A DNA stretch of 64,000 nucleotides. Source: Chloroflexota bacterium (GTDB taxonomy: Bacteria; Chloroflexota; Anaerolineae; Promineifilales; Promineifilaceae). The stretch's first letter is position 1. Each line of letters opens with the position of its first letter. Positions 18,844 through 27,582 of the stretch are shown one piece after another. The stretch lies in NCBI GenBank assembly GCA_014584575.1, contig JACTMP010000057.1:1-64000 (forward strand). Direction: 5' to 3'. A model generated the notes under the pieces. It did no database searches. It was not told where the DNA came from and saw nothing but the letters and a program-made list of their open reading frames with translations. The translations under genes and the position numbers were made by a program.

Positions 18844-19071
18844 ATGGAAAGATATGCAAATCGTGGTGGTGATTCGGGTGTTATCGGGTATGAGATTGGT
18901 GACGACTTCATCCGAGTCCGCTTTTCAGATGGTTCCATTTATCTTTATACCCATTCGAGTGCCGGGGCAAATAATATAGAGCACATGAAGAAGCTGGCGC
19001 GGAATGGTCAAGGTCTAAACGCTTTTATAAACAGAAATGTCCGTAGAGCATACGCACGAAAAGAGCATTGA
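18844..19071 (+). CDS. Small KTSC-domain-like protein
   Basis: 75 residues, cytoplasmic, function unknown. The sequence runs RGGDSGVIGYEIGDDFIRV, then FSDGSIYLYT, then NIEHMKKLA and GLNAFIN, resembling the short KTSC-like family found beside lysyl-tRNA synthetase domains and as stand-alone proteins. The start at 18844 follows AAGGAGAG at good spacing; the frame opens earlier at 18814 without such a site. It lies between the MazF-like gene and the HEPN-like gene, all on the plus strand, within a patch of lower GC than the rest of the window. Confidence 0.7.
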   Translation: MERYANRGGDSGVIGYEIGDDFIRVRFSDGSIYLYTHSSAGANNIEHMKKLARNGQGLNAFINRNVRRAYARKEH

Positions 19072-19132
19072 GTGTAAGAGTAGTTTAATTAGTGGGCTGC
19101 TATTTGAGGCTTTTTTCAGCTGACGTAATCTT

Positions 19133-20254
19133 ATGAATCTAAAAACACACATCAATCAGCAACTATGGATGGCCATCTCAAACACATATGAATCAGAGAA
19201 TTATAGTCATGCTATTCTTGATGCTATTCACTACTTAAGCGATGTGTTGCGCGAAAAAGCCGGGGTTGATGGAGATGGACAAGCCCTAGTTGGTAAAGCT
19301 CTTGGAGGTCAAGCCCCGGTATTACGAGTAAATAGACTTCAAACCGAAAGCGAACGTGATATTCAAAAAGGGTTGGAACAATTATTGAGAGGCTTATATT
19401 TAGGTATTCGCAATCCAAGAAGCCATGAGCAAATTGAAGATTCAAAGGATACAGCAGACGCAATCATATATTTTATAAACTACCTTGTGGGGATTTTAGC
19501 GAAGTCGCAAGAGCCATTTACAATCCCTGGTTTTCTGGCGAGAGTATTTGACCCAGATTTTGTACAGTCACATAGATATGCAGAATTGTTGGTAGAGGAA
19601 ATTCCTCTTAATAAACGAGCAGATGTATTGACTGAGATTTATCGCAGAAAGAGAGAGGGGACTGGAAATAATCTTAGGTATATAGTTCATGTTATTCTCC
19701 AGCAATTGGAGGAGAATCAGGTAATTGACTTTCTAGATATTGTTTCAGAGGAGTTAAAAACTACACATGATGACGCTGATATTAGAATGACCCTTCAAGT
19801 ATTACAGCCTGAACTATGGTCGAAAATAAATGAAGCACCCCGGTTACGGATAGAAAACAAGCTAATCAAATCGATTCAACAAGGTCAGGCTGATTCTGAA
19901 GGCGGAACACTGAAAGGAGCAGGTGCTTTGGGTACATGGGCGAGGGATTATCTTGAATATTTCAAACTCAAGACAGCCGCAGGTTCAGTTATTTTGGAAA
20001 AACTCGATGAGGATTATTGGAATCAACTCTACATTTTTCATTTTTTCCTTGGGGTATTACCTGCAACCTATGACACAAGTTATAAAAAAGACCAATGTAT
20101 CCGCAAGGTTGTTCATGCCATTAAAGAAAATAACACCCTAGGAGCATTGCTCCTGCACCATTATTGGAATTATCCAGAGGATTGGAGGGAAGCACTTAAG
20201 AAAGAATTACCTGACCTTTTCCCTGTTCACGAGGAAGATGATATTCCCTTCTAA
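19133..20254 (+). CDS. TIGR02391/HEPN-like protein, possible abortive-infection RNase
   Basis: 373 residues, no signal peptide or membrane span. The N-terminal 110 residues look like the TIGR02391 (Ymh-like) family: helix-rich, YSHAILDAIHYLSDVLREKAG, then LQTESERDIQKGLEQLLRG and the RX4H motif RNPRSH at 93-98, which in HEPN ribonucleases forms the active site. Residues about 130-373 form a helical region I do not recognise, ending in acidic EEDD. Codon and base use is clearly AT-richer than in neighbours, a sign of transfer. Proteins of this kind occur in defence islands; a defence role here is inference from the motif and the MazF-like neighbour. Confidence 0.6.
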   Translation: MNLKTHINQQLWMAISNTYESENYSHAILDAIHYLSDVLREKAGVDGDGQALVGKALGGQAPVLRVNRLQTESERDIQKGLEQLLRGLYLGIRNPRSHEQIEDSKDTADAIIYFINYLVGILAKSQEPFTIPGFLARVFDPDFVQSHRYAELLVEEIPLNKRADVLTEIYRRKREGTGNNLRYIVHVILQQLEENQVIDFLDIVSEELKTTHDDADIRMTLQVLQPELWSKINEAPRLRIENKLIKSIQQGQADSEGGTLKGAGALGTWARDYLEYFKLKTAAGSVILEKLDEDYWNQLYIFHFFLGVLPATYDTSYKKDQCIRKVVHAIKENNTLGALLLHHYWNYPEDWREALKKELPDLFPVHEEDDIPF

Positions 20255-20483
20255 ATTTGTCCCAGGTAGTTTTATTGTACGATTGTAACGAATAATAATC
20301 ATCTGCTCTGGTGCGGCCTTTCGTTATCTCCTATGATCGGCATCACGGCCTTGTCGTATTCGTTTGCGATGCGCATGAGCCTGATATGGCCGTACCCCCT
20401 CCTCCCGTTGATCATTGCCCATTAACCATTCCCCCCTTCCCCTGTTATAATCTTCCCAAACCAATCATTGAAGGAGATTGATC

Positions 20484-22490
20484 TTGCCTGCGCCAAACCT
20501 GATTACTGCTGAAGACCTCTACCAGTTTGAACTGATCACCGACGCCCGCATTGCGCCCGACGGCCGTACCATCATCTGCACCGTCCAACGCATAGACAGC
20601 AAAACGGAAAAGAAACACAGCAACCTGTGGCTGGCCGATACCCAAACCGGCAAGCTGCACCAGTTCACGCATGGCGACTGGTCAGACAGTTCGCCGTGCT
20701 GGTCGCCCGACGGCCGGTCCATTGCCTTCCTCTCCAACCGTGCCGATGAAAAACAGGCCCAGCTCTACCTCATCCCCCTGGACGGTGGCGAAGCCCGCGC
20801 CCTCACCAGCCTCAAAGATATGACCATCGGCAGCCTGGAATGGTCACCCGACGGCAAACAATTCCTTTGCGCCATCCGCCAGAAAGACAAAGAAGCCATC
20901 GAGCGCGAAAAAGACGAGCAGAAGAAAAAGCTGGGCATCGTCGCCCGGCACATCACCACCACCCGCTACAAAGGCGACGGCCGTGGCTATTTGCCCGCCG
21001 AAAAATGGCATCTCTGGCTGGTCAATGCCCGCACCGGCAAGGCCAAACAGTTGACGGACGGCCGTGACCACGAATTTGAATCCACCTGGTCGCCTGGCGG
21101 CCAATGGGTGGCTTATGCCAGCAACATCCAGCCCAACCCCGACCTGACGCCGGAAATGGACGACATTTTTATCATGCCCGCCAGCGGCGGGGAACCGCGC
21201 CAACTGGAAACGCCGTCCGGTTACAAATTTGCGCTTTCGTGGTCGCCGGACGGCCGTTGGCTGGCCTACCTCGGCTCTGACAAAGTCGGCGAATGGTGGC
21301 GCAATACGAGTGTCTGGCTGATTGCTGTTGATGGCAGTACCCCGCCGCGTAACCTCACCGCTGCCGCTGACTTGAACACCGCGGGCGGCAGCGGCAGCGA
21401 TACCGGCGGCGGGCAAATGAATCCACCCACCTGGTCGCCTGATTCCCAAAAGCTCTATTTCCAGGCTGAGCACAAAGCCGACATCTGCCTCATGTCGGCC
21501 ACGCTGGGTGACGAACCGGTTATTGAACGGGTCATCCCTGCCGACGGGTTGGTGGGGCTGTTCACCTTTGACGCGGCACAGCAAAAGCTGGCTTATACGC
21601 TGGCAGCGCAGCAGCACCCGGCGCACCTCTTTGTTCGCAACCTCGCCACCGGCAAAGAAATACAGTTGACCCGCTTCAATCGTTGGCTCAAGCGCAAAAG
21701 CCTGGGGCAAATTGAGGAAGTCTGGTTCAACGCCCGCGACGGCTACCCCCTGCACGGCTGGGTACTTACCCCGCCTGACTTTGACCCAACCAAACAATAC
21801 CCTTCCATTTTAGAAATTCACGGCGGCCCACAAACGCAGTACGACCGGGGCTTTATGCACGAGTTTTATTATCTGGCGGCGCAAGGCTACGTGGTCTATT
21901 GGAGCAACCCTCGCGGTGGGCAAGGCTACGGCGAAGCCCACTGTGGCGCGATCTGGAACAATTGGGGCAGCGTAGATTTGACGGACGTGTTGGATTGGGT
22001 GGCGTTTGTGCGGCAACGGCCGTACATAGACCCGCAGCGTATGGGCGTCACCGGTGGCAGCTACGGCGGCTACATGACCAACCTGATCATCGGCCGCGAA
22101 CCGGATTTATTCCAGGCGGCCGTCACCCAACGCTGCGTCAGCAACCTGATCAGCATGTGGGGCAGCAGCGACGCCAACTGGCAGTTCCAACAAAGCATCG
22201 GTGAAAACAAACCCCCTTACGCCAACCTGGAAAAGTATTGGGATCAATCGCCCATGAAGTACATCGGCAATGCCAAAACACCCACCCTGGTCATCCACAG
22301 CGAGCAGGATTTACGCGCCGACCAGGAGCAAGGCGAGCAGGTTTTTGTGGCCCTGCGCCAAAAAGGGGTAGACACAGAACTGATCCTGTTCCCGGAGGAG
22401 CCACACGGGTTATCGCGTGACGGCCGTACCGACCGCCGCGTCGCCCGCCTGCAACACATCCTGCGCTGGTTTGATAAGTACCTTAAGTAA
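20484..22490 (+). CDS. S9 family serine peptidase (acylaminoacyl-peptidase type)
   Basis: Prolyl-oligopeptidase-family exopeptidase, 668 residues. An N-terminal TolB/WD40-like beta-propeller (about 20-390, repeated WSPDG/WSPDS blades) gates a C-terminal alpha/beta-hydrolase domain. The catalytic triad is inferred as Ser526 (GGSYGG), Asp609 (SEQD) and His641 (EPHG). No signal peptide is seen, so it is probably cytoplasmic and trims short or N-acylated peptides. Start choice: AAGGAGA at 20471-20477 touches an upstream TTG at 20478 but is correctly spaced from the TTG at 20484, so 20484 is preferred. Confidence 0.88.
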   Translation: MPAPNLITAEDLYQFELITDARIAPDGRTIICTVQRIDSKTEKKHSNLWLADTQTGKLHQFTHGDWSDSSPCWSPDGRSIAFLSNRADEKQAQLYLIPLDGGEARALTSLKDMTIGSLEWSPDGKQFLCAIRQKDKEAIEREKDEQKKKLGIVARHITTTRYKGDGRGYLPAEKWHLWLVNARTGKAKQLTDGRDHEFESTWSPGGQWVAYASNIQPNPDLTPEMDDIFIMPASGGEPRQLETPSGYKFALSWSPDGRWLAYLGSDKVGEWWRNTSVWLIAVDGSTPPRNLTAAADLNTAGGSGSDTGGGQMNPPTWSPDSQKLYFQAEHKADICLMSATLGDEPVIERVIPADGLVGLFTFDAAQQKLAYTLAAQQHPAHLFVRNLATGKEIQLTRFNRWLKRKSLGQIEEVWFNARDGYPLHGWVLTPPDFDPTKQYPSILEIHGGPQTQYDRGFMHEFYYLAAQGYVVYWSNPRGGQGYGEAHCGAIWNNWGSVDLTDVLDWVAFVRQRPYIDPQRMGVTGGSYGGYMTNLIIGREPDLFQAAVTQRCVSNLISMWGSSDANWQFQQSIGENKPPYANLEKYWDQSPMKYIGNAKTPTLVIHSEQDLRADQEQGEQVFVALRQKGVDTELILFPEEPHGLSRDGRTDRRVARLQHILRWFDKYLK

Positions 22491-22496
22491 TCCGCG

Positions 22497-22588
22497 CTGT
22501 CATTCCAAATCCCCGAAGGGTTGAAAAATCCTTCGCGTCGGCCAGGGCGAAAGATTCCTCGCTCCGCGGACTACGCTCGGAATGACAG
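22497..22588. repeat. Intergenic element with 10-bp terminal inverted repeats
   Basis: CTGTCATTCC (22497-22506) and its complement GGAATGACAG (22579-22588) bound a 92-base element between two convergent genes. Its right half matches the element at 9869-9903. Its right end supplies the stop codon and last residues (FRA) of the neighbouring minus-strand gene. Together this suggests a small mobile or REP-type repeat. Confidence 0.65.
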
Positions 22589-24766
22589 AGTTCGCCACAG
22601 CCGCCAGCCTGCCAGCACACCGACCATAACCGCGCCTGCCATCGCCCACTTCCCCCGCCCCGAACGGGATGAGCGCACCCCCTTCGCCTGCACCGGCATC
22701 GCCGCCAGCTTTGCCCCACTCTCCTGCTGCACCCGCGTTAATGCTGCCGGGTCGCGGCGTAATTCATCCGCCAGCGCCCGCTTGTGCGCCGCCACCTCGT
22801 CCGTCACGTGCTCGCCAAAGGAGCGCAGCCCGGCAATCTGGAAATTGTGTTTCTTGAAGAGGCGGTAAATCTCCTTCACCCGCTCCATGCTGATATTACG
22901 CCCCAGGGTATAGTCCTCGAAACGGCCGTCCATGGCCAACAGCGCCGTCTCTGCCAGGCAGGCATACGCCGTCTTCGGCGGTAGACCAATGTCATAGCCA
23001 AAATCAATATCCCCCGGAATCAGCACCTCGCCGCTCTCAATCACCAGCACATCTGGCCGCAGCGCCGCCTCTTCCTTGCTAATGTCCGGCGGGCGGGCCA
23101 CGTCACAAATCACCGCCCCCGGTTTGCACTTGCTAATGTCCACAATGCGCTGCCCAAACGCCGACGTGGCCGTCACAATCAGGTCACATGACCCCACAAA
23201 TTCATCCGGGCGGGTGGCAATCGTCACCGTTGACCCCGGCGTTTCCGCCTGAATGGTGCGCTTCAAATCAATCAACTTTTCCGGCTCAATGGAAACCAGC
23301 ACCACATCATAAATCGCCTGCGCCAGCAGCCGCGAACAGACCGCGCCAATGGAACCGGTAGCGCCGATGATCATCACCTTCCCTTTGGTCAGGTCGGTGG
23401 CCCCCATTTTCACCACCGCCTGTTTGGCCGCTTCCAGCGTGGCCGCCACCGTCAGGCTGTTGCCGCTGGTAATGGCGATGTCCGCTTCATGGGCGACGGT
23501 GATGCCCGCGTCCCCCACCACGCTGGTAAACGCACCCAACCCCATAATGCGCGCCCCTTTGCGTTCGGCCATCAGCGCCGCCCGGTGAAGCTGTTTGTAG
23601 GTAAAACGCTCATCGTGGCGCATCATCTGGCGCGGTGTGGCCCCCAGGCTGATGAGAATGCCTTCCACGCGCTGCCCGGTAGCGGGCGATTGTCCGCCGG
23701 TAATGCGCGACAGGTAGAGCGGCGGCAGGTAAGCGGCAACTGCTTCCACCAGGTCGTCTGGCAAATAGCGCGTCCAGCGGAACCATTTGTGTTTGTGGAC
23801 AAAACCGACGTGTAGGGGGTGAATGACAAAGGCGAAACGATTGACGCCCATTTCGTCGGGCTGCAAGGTATGGATGGCCGGCGCCCAGTCAATGTCGGCC
23901 ATCAGGTCGAGGAAGGCGTCTTCGTTGAGGGCGGCTTCGGGGTCTGGCTGTAAGGTGGTGAGAATGGCTTCAATTGTGGCGGCGGAGGCGGGCACACGGC
24001 CGTATTCCCCACCCAATCCCGGCATCAATTCCACCACCAGCGCCACGCCGCGCATTTGCAGGTCGGCCAGGTCTTCGGCCGTAGCGTATTCCACCGCCAC
24101 CGTTTTGTGATTAAGTTGTGCTGGGGCAAAGCGGCGGATGACGGCGATGTCGCCGGCAATGACATCGGCCCAGGCGAAGGGTGCCGGGCTGTTTTCCGGG
24201 GCAGCGCCGTTGGGGGAGGGATAAAGACGGCCGTAATCCATTCCCTTTAGCCGTTCTAATGACGGCGGCGCGGCCTGGTTGCGGCTGCGGCGGCTGCCAA
24301 TGCCCGGCGCGCCGGGCAGCCCAAAATAGATGAATGGGTCAGCATACCACAGATCACAGCCGCGCTTTTCCAATGCATGCGCCAGGCCGTTGTGGTTCAG
24401 GCCGGGCGTCATCAGCACGTGTTTGCGGCTGAAAATGCCCGGTTGGGCGCGGTCGGCCAGGATGACGGCCCACCGTTCCAGCCCGGCGCGAATGATACGG
24501 CCGTCTACCACCGGTGTGGTTTGCACGGCCGTAACCACCTGCTGCCCCCAGGCATGTTCCCGCCGCGCCGGCCCCAGTTCCAGCGTCAGGGGCATATCTT
24601 CCAGGGAAATAGCGGTGACATGGCCGTCGTGGGCGGCCAATAACTCCTGGGCTGTGGCCACATCGCCGCCGCAGCTTTTGTGCTGCAAGGTAAAGGTTTC
24701 CCCTAAAAATGTAACCGTCTCGGTGCGCTCTTCCCCCTGCCAGTGTAAAACCAGAATGTCCTTCAT
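22571..24766 (-). CDS. Acyl-ACP-reductase-like protein with extra N-terminal domain and membrane tail
   Basis: 731 residues. Residues about 340-650 resemble the cyanobacterial long-chain acyl-ACP reductase, which makes fatty aldehydes: [14 protein letters not shown], the NADPH site [18 protein letters not shown], and [13 protein letters not shown] followed by [10 protein letters not shown]. Cys603 in TAYACLAET lines up with the catalytic cysteine region FACFAEAML of that enzyme. The first roughly 330 residues form a domain I cannot name, with [15 protein letters not shown]. The C-terminus has one membrane segment (about 705-722). The start at 24766 follows AGGAGCGAGGT. No aldehyde-deformylating oxygenase is in the window. 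Function is inferred by motif matching from memory, not by alignment. Confidence 0.6.
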   Translation of the reverse strand: MKDILVLHWQGEERTETVTFLGETFTLQHKSCGGDVATAQELLAAHDGHVTAISLEDMPLTLELGPARREHAWGQQVVTAVQTTPVVDGRIIRAGLERWAVILADRAQPGIFSRKHVLMTPGLNHNGLAHALEKRGCDLWYADPFIYFGLPGAPGIGSRRSRNQAAPPSLERLKGMDYGRLYPSPNGAAPENSPAPFAWADVIAGDIAVIRRFAPAQLNHKTVAVEYATAEDLADLQMRGVALVVELMPGLGGEYGRVPASAATIEAILTTLQPDPEAALNEDAFLDLMADIDWAPAIHTLQPDEMGVNRFAFVIHPLHVGFVHKHKWFRWTRYLPDDLVEAVAAYLPPLYLSRITGGQSPATGQRVEGILISLGATPRQMMRHDERFTYKQLHRAALMAERKGARIMGLGAFTSVVGDAGITVAHEADIAITSGNSLTVAATLEAAKQAVVKMGATDLTKGKVMIIGATGSIGAVCSRLLAQAIYDVVLVSIEPEKLIDLKRTIQAETPGSTVTIATRPDEFVGSCDLIVTATSAFGQRIVDISKCKPGAVICDVARPPDISKEEAALRPDVLVIESGEVLIPGDIDFGYDIGLPPKTAYACLAETALLAMDGRFEDYTLGRNISMERVKEIYRLFKKHNFQIAGLRSFGEHVTDEVAAHKRALADELRRDPAALTRVQQESGAKLAAMPVQAKGVRSSRSGRGKWAMAGAVMVGVLAGWRLWRTLSFRA

Positions 24767-24912
24767 ACCTCGCTCCTCTGTAGAGCGATTTTCAAAATCG
24801 CGCCACACTTACCGTAACAGCTTAGGTGAAAAGAGGCGGCAAGCGGTAGGAGGTTTGGCACGTTTCGCGGGTGAGAGGTGTCACATAGTTTGGCGCGGCG
24901 TCGGGGGAAGTT

Positions 24913-24948
24913 CCCGGACAGGCGGCCGACGCCAGCCACCTGTCCGGG
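24913..24948. terminator. Hairpin past the PKD/amine-oxidase-like gene
   Basis: CCCGGACAGG (24913-24922) pairs with CCTGTCCGGG (24939-24948). It lies just past the stop of the minus-strand gene ending at 24959. No T run follows, so it is either a weak terminator or a 3' stabilising hairpin. Confidence 0.45.
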
Positions 24949-24958
24949 ATATAGTCAT

Positions 24959-27367
24959 TTACTCTTCTCGGACTACAAACGGCAGGTAAATATAGTTGTC
25001 AAGGACGGGCATATCTACTACTTCGATCACGGCCGTTGCCGTGCTGCTGCCGACTATATTCTCGGCTGTTAACGTGACCGTGTAACTGCCTGTGACTGTG
25101 AAGGTGTGTGTGGGGTGGATGCTGGTATCCAGCAGCGAGCCGTCGCCAAAGTCCCAGGTGTAGGAGATGGGCGGTGTGCCGACGGTCAGGTTGGTTAAGG
25201 TGATGGGTTGGTTGACGTAGACCGTTAATGTGCTGGTGAAGGCGGCTGTTGGCGCTACCGGTTTATCATCTATTTCGATTACGCTGGTGGCGCTGGCTGT
25301 GCCAATGGGGCTGGACACCGTTAATGTGATGGTATATGTGCCGGAAATAGCGTAAACATGGGTGGGATTGACGGCCGTGGCGAGAGGTGAGCCATCCCCA
25401 AAGTCCCATAAGTACATAAGTGGCGGCGTGCCTTGTGACTGGTTGGTGAACTGCACCGGCGCATTGGCAGAGGCGGTCGTGGGATGGGTGAACACGGCCG
25501 TTGGCGCAATGCCCACCTGAATCAGCTCCGTATGTGAATCGGAACCGGCGTCGTTGGCGGCCGTGAGCGTCACACTGTAGTCGCCCGCAGCCGTGTACGT
25601 GTGGCTGGGGTTTTCCAGGCTAGATAGTGGGCTGCCATCACCAAAGTCCCAGGTATAGGTAATGGGGTCGCCGGTCGAAGTGTTGGTGAAGAAGGTTGTG
25701 TTGCCCAACGCCACCGGCCCATTGTGGGTAAAACCGGCGACCGGGGGTGTTCCGCCAGACGTAAACGGCACAAATAGCGGCCCCATATAACAGGGGTATG
25801 TCTCCGGGTTTGGCTCGCCGGCCACCGTCCAGCAGTAATAATCGGGCGCCACTGCATCGGTTTGCGCTTGTGGCACATACCAGATGACGATGTTCTCGCT
25901 GTCTATGCTTTCGCCATTCAAATACAAGTGTGGCCCTTGCTGGTGGTCATCATGGCAGCAGCCACTCGAAAAAACATACAGATCACCATCCCCTTCGTTT
26001 GGCTGGTGCCGCACCGGGAAGAGGAAAGGATTATCCCCCCGGCCATTATCAAACTGGCCCACATCTTGCACCATGTAATAACCCAGACCGGTGACTGTAT
26101 CTTCTACCTTCCAGCTATACCCGTTGGGATCAATATGATGAGGACCGTGACCGTCTTCATAGTAAGGGGTGAGATAATCCTCGGTTGTCATCACCTGCCA
26201 GGCGGCGCCGTCCCAGCGGCTAAACCGGTCGTTGTCGTCGCCATTTATCCCGATGTTGATGCGTACCAACGGGCGGTACAGCGAGTTGGTGCCACACCCT
26301 TTGCCATAGGCGGCGCTGACCGGGCGGAAGCTGCCGTCCGTATAAAATCGGAAACGCTGCTCATAACGATAGTTGCAATTATTCCCCCAACTGCCCATGC
26401 GGAAATCCTGCACCACTTCAAACCCAATGACATTGCTCTGCCCGTCCAGCAAATCCAAAACCTGGGTGTTGCCATAGGGGGCAATGAAAAAACCACCGCC
26501 GCCGCTGCTGCACCCCGTAGTATCCTGGTAGCCGGTGGCGCCATAGTCGGCATGCCATTCGGCCAGTTTCATGCTGGTTATAACCGGAATGTCATTGTAG
26601 GTGACGTCATACACATTGAGGCCATCGTTATTGGTGGTGATATAACTCAATGACCAGCCATCACGGTTGACGTTTAGCGGTGTGCCACAGTCTGTGGGCA
26701 CAAAAGGCTCAAATTCACCTGGCGGGGCGGCTTCTGTCCAGTGGATGCCGGCCAGTTCTTCGGCCGTTAAATCTACAACTGCCCAGAGGACACGGCCGTC
26801 GTCCGTTGCAAAGGTCGGGGCGACACACAAATGCTGCCCGTCACAGGCGGTGTCCAATAAACCGGCGTCTACGGCCGCCAATACTTTGTCGGCAGCCGGT
26901 TTATAGCCCAGTGCTTCTATGACCTCTGGCGCATTGGTAGCAATCTCCATCGAAAGATCATGCAGCCGTTTGTTGATGCCAGGGCGCATATGGGGTTGGC
27001 GGACCACATCTAACACTTCCCGGCTGTCCAACCGGACGTAGGCTGTCACGGCCGTATCCACATCCCACAAATAAATCTCTACCTGGCGGCAATCGGTGGC
27101 CGCGCAGGCGCTCAGGATTTCCGGGTACGGACCAAGCACGACCCGGCTGACGCCAAATACCTCGGCGCGATGGCCGGAAGTGAACGCCTGTACACGCGGG
27201 TCGGCCAGAGCCAGGTCTTGCGCCGTTTGTTGCTCTGGCGTCATTTGGGCGGCGAGGGGCACGGCCGTTGTTTTGCCCCGCACCTCTATCGCTGGTTTGA
27301 TCAGGACAATGGCAATGACGGCCGTTAATACCGCAACCATCAGAGACCCTAAAAGCATTCGTTTCAT
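24959..27367 (-). CDS. Secreted copper-amine-oxidase-like protein with three PKD domains
   Basis: 802 residues. An N-terminal membrane/signal segment (about 5-24) is followed by a region (about 40-530) laid out like the amine-oxidase N2/N3 and catalytic domains: VTYNDIPVITSMKLAEWHADYG, then a late NCNYRYEQRFRFYTDGSF, where Asn332-Tyr333 matches the Asn-Tyr of the topaquinone site. The usual following Asp/Glu is Arg334, and the His-x-His copper ligands are not evident, so it may be inactive or modified differently. Three PKD repeats (about 545-785) precede the tail NYIYLPFVVREE. The next minus-strand gene upstream is a MauG-like di-haem peroxidase. The family call rests on motif resemblance only. 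Confidence 0.5.
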   Translation of the reverse strand: MKRMLLGSLMVAVLTAVIAIVLIKPAIEVRGKTTAVPLAAQMTPEQQTAQDLALADPRVQAFTSGHRAEVFGVSRVVLGPYPEILSACAATDCRQVEIYLWDVDTAVTAYVRLDSREVLDVVRQPHMRPGINKRLHDLSMEIATNAPEVIEALGYKPAADKVLAAVDAGLLDTACDGQHLCVAPTFATDDGRVLWAVVDLTAEELAGIHWTEAAPPGEFEPFVPTDCGTPLNVNRDGWSLSYITTNNDGLNVYDVTYNDIPVITSMKLAEWHADYGATGYQDTTGCSSGGGGFFIAPYGNTQVLDLLDGQSNVIGFEVVQDFRMGSWGNNCNYRYEQRFRFYTDGSFRPVSAAYGKGCGTNSLYRPLVRINIGINGDDNDRFSRWDGAAWQVMTTEDYLTPYYEDGHGPHHIDPNGYSWKVEDTVTGLGYYMVQDVGQFDNGRGDNPFLFPVRHQPNEGDGDLYVFSSGCCHDDHQQGPHLYLNGESIDSENIVIWYVPQAQTDAVAPDYYCWTVAGEPNPETYPCYMGPLFVPFTSGGTPPVAGFTHNGPVALGNTTFFTNTSTGDPITYTWDFGDGSPLSSLENPSHTYTAAGDYSVTLTAANDAGSDSHTELIQVGIAPTAVFTHPTTASANAPVQFTNQSQGTPPLMYLWDFGDGSPLATAVNPTHVYAISGTYTITLTVSSPIGTASATSVIEIDDKPVAPTAAFTSTLTVYVNQPITLTNLTVGTPPISYTWDFGDGSLLDTSIHPTHTFTVTGSYTVTLTAENIVGSSTATAVIEVVDMPVLDNYIYLPFVVREE

Positions 27368-27507
27368 GTTCTATCTACCTCTTTGGGAATAACAATGACT
27401 AAATCTTTGAATCGGTAAAAAGTTTCAGGCGTTGCCGGTCTCCCACCAGGCGCCGCCGGGCAGGTACAGTCTAGCACCTTCGCCACGCTTCCGCAACCGC
27501 GGGAAGT

Positions 27508-27582
27508 GATGGGGTGAGGGGGTGAGGGGGTGAGGGGGTGAAGTGAATTGTCACTGTGTCACCCCGTCGCCTTGTCACCTTG
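27508..27582. repeat. Short tandem GGGGTGAGGG repeats and palindrome
   Basis: Three and a half copies of a 10-base unit (GGGGTGAGGG) are followed by complementary GTCACCCCGTCGCC-type sequence, in the gap between two minus-strand genes. Similar unit-built palindromes occur at 970-1008 and 36768-36838. Confidence 0.6.

Noticed and set aside
20300-20410. Fragment reading MRIANEYDKAVMPIIGD on the minus strand
   Set aside because: It looks like a leftover piece of a coding gene, but is too short and without context to name, so it is not listed as a pseudogene.
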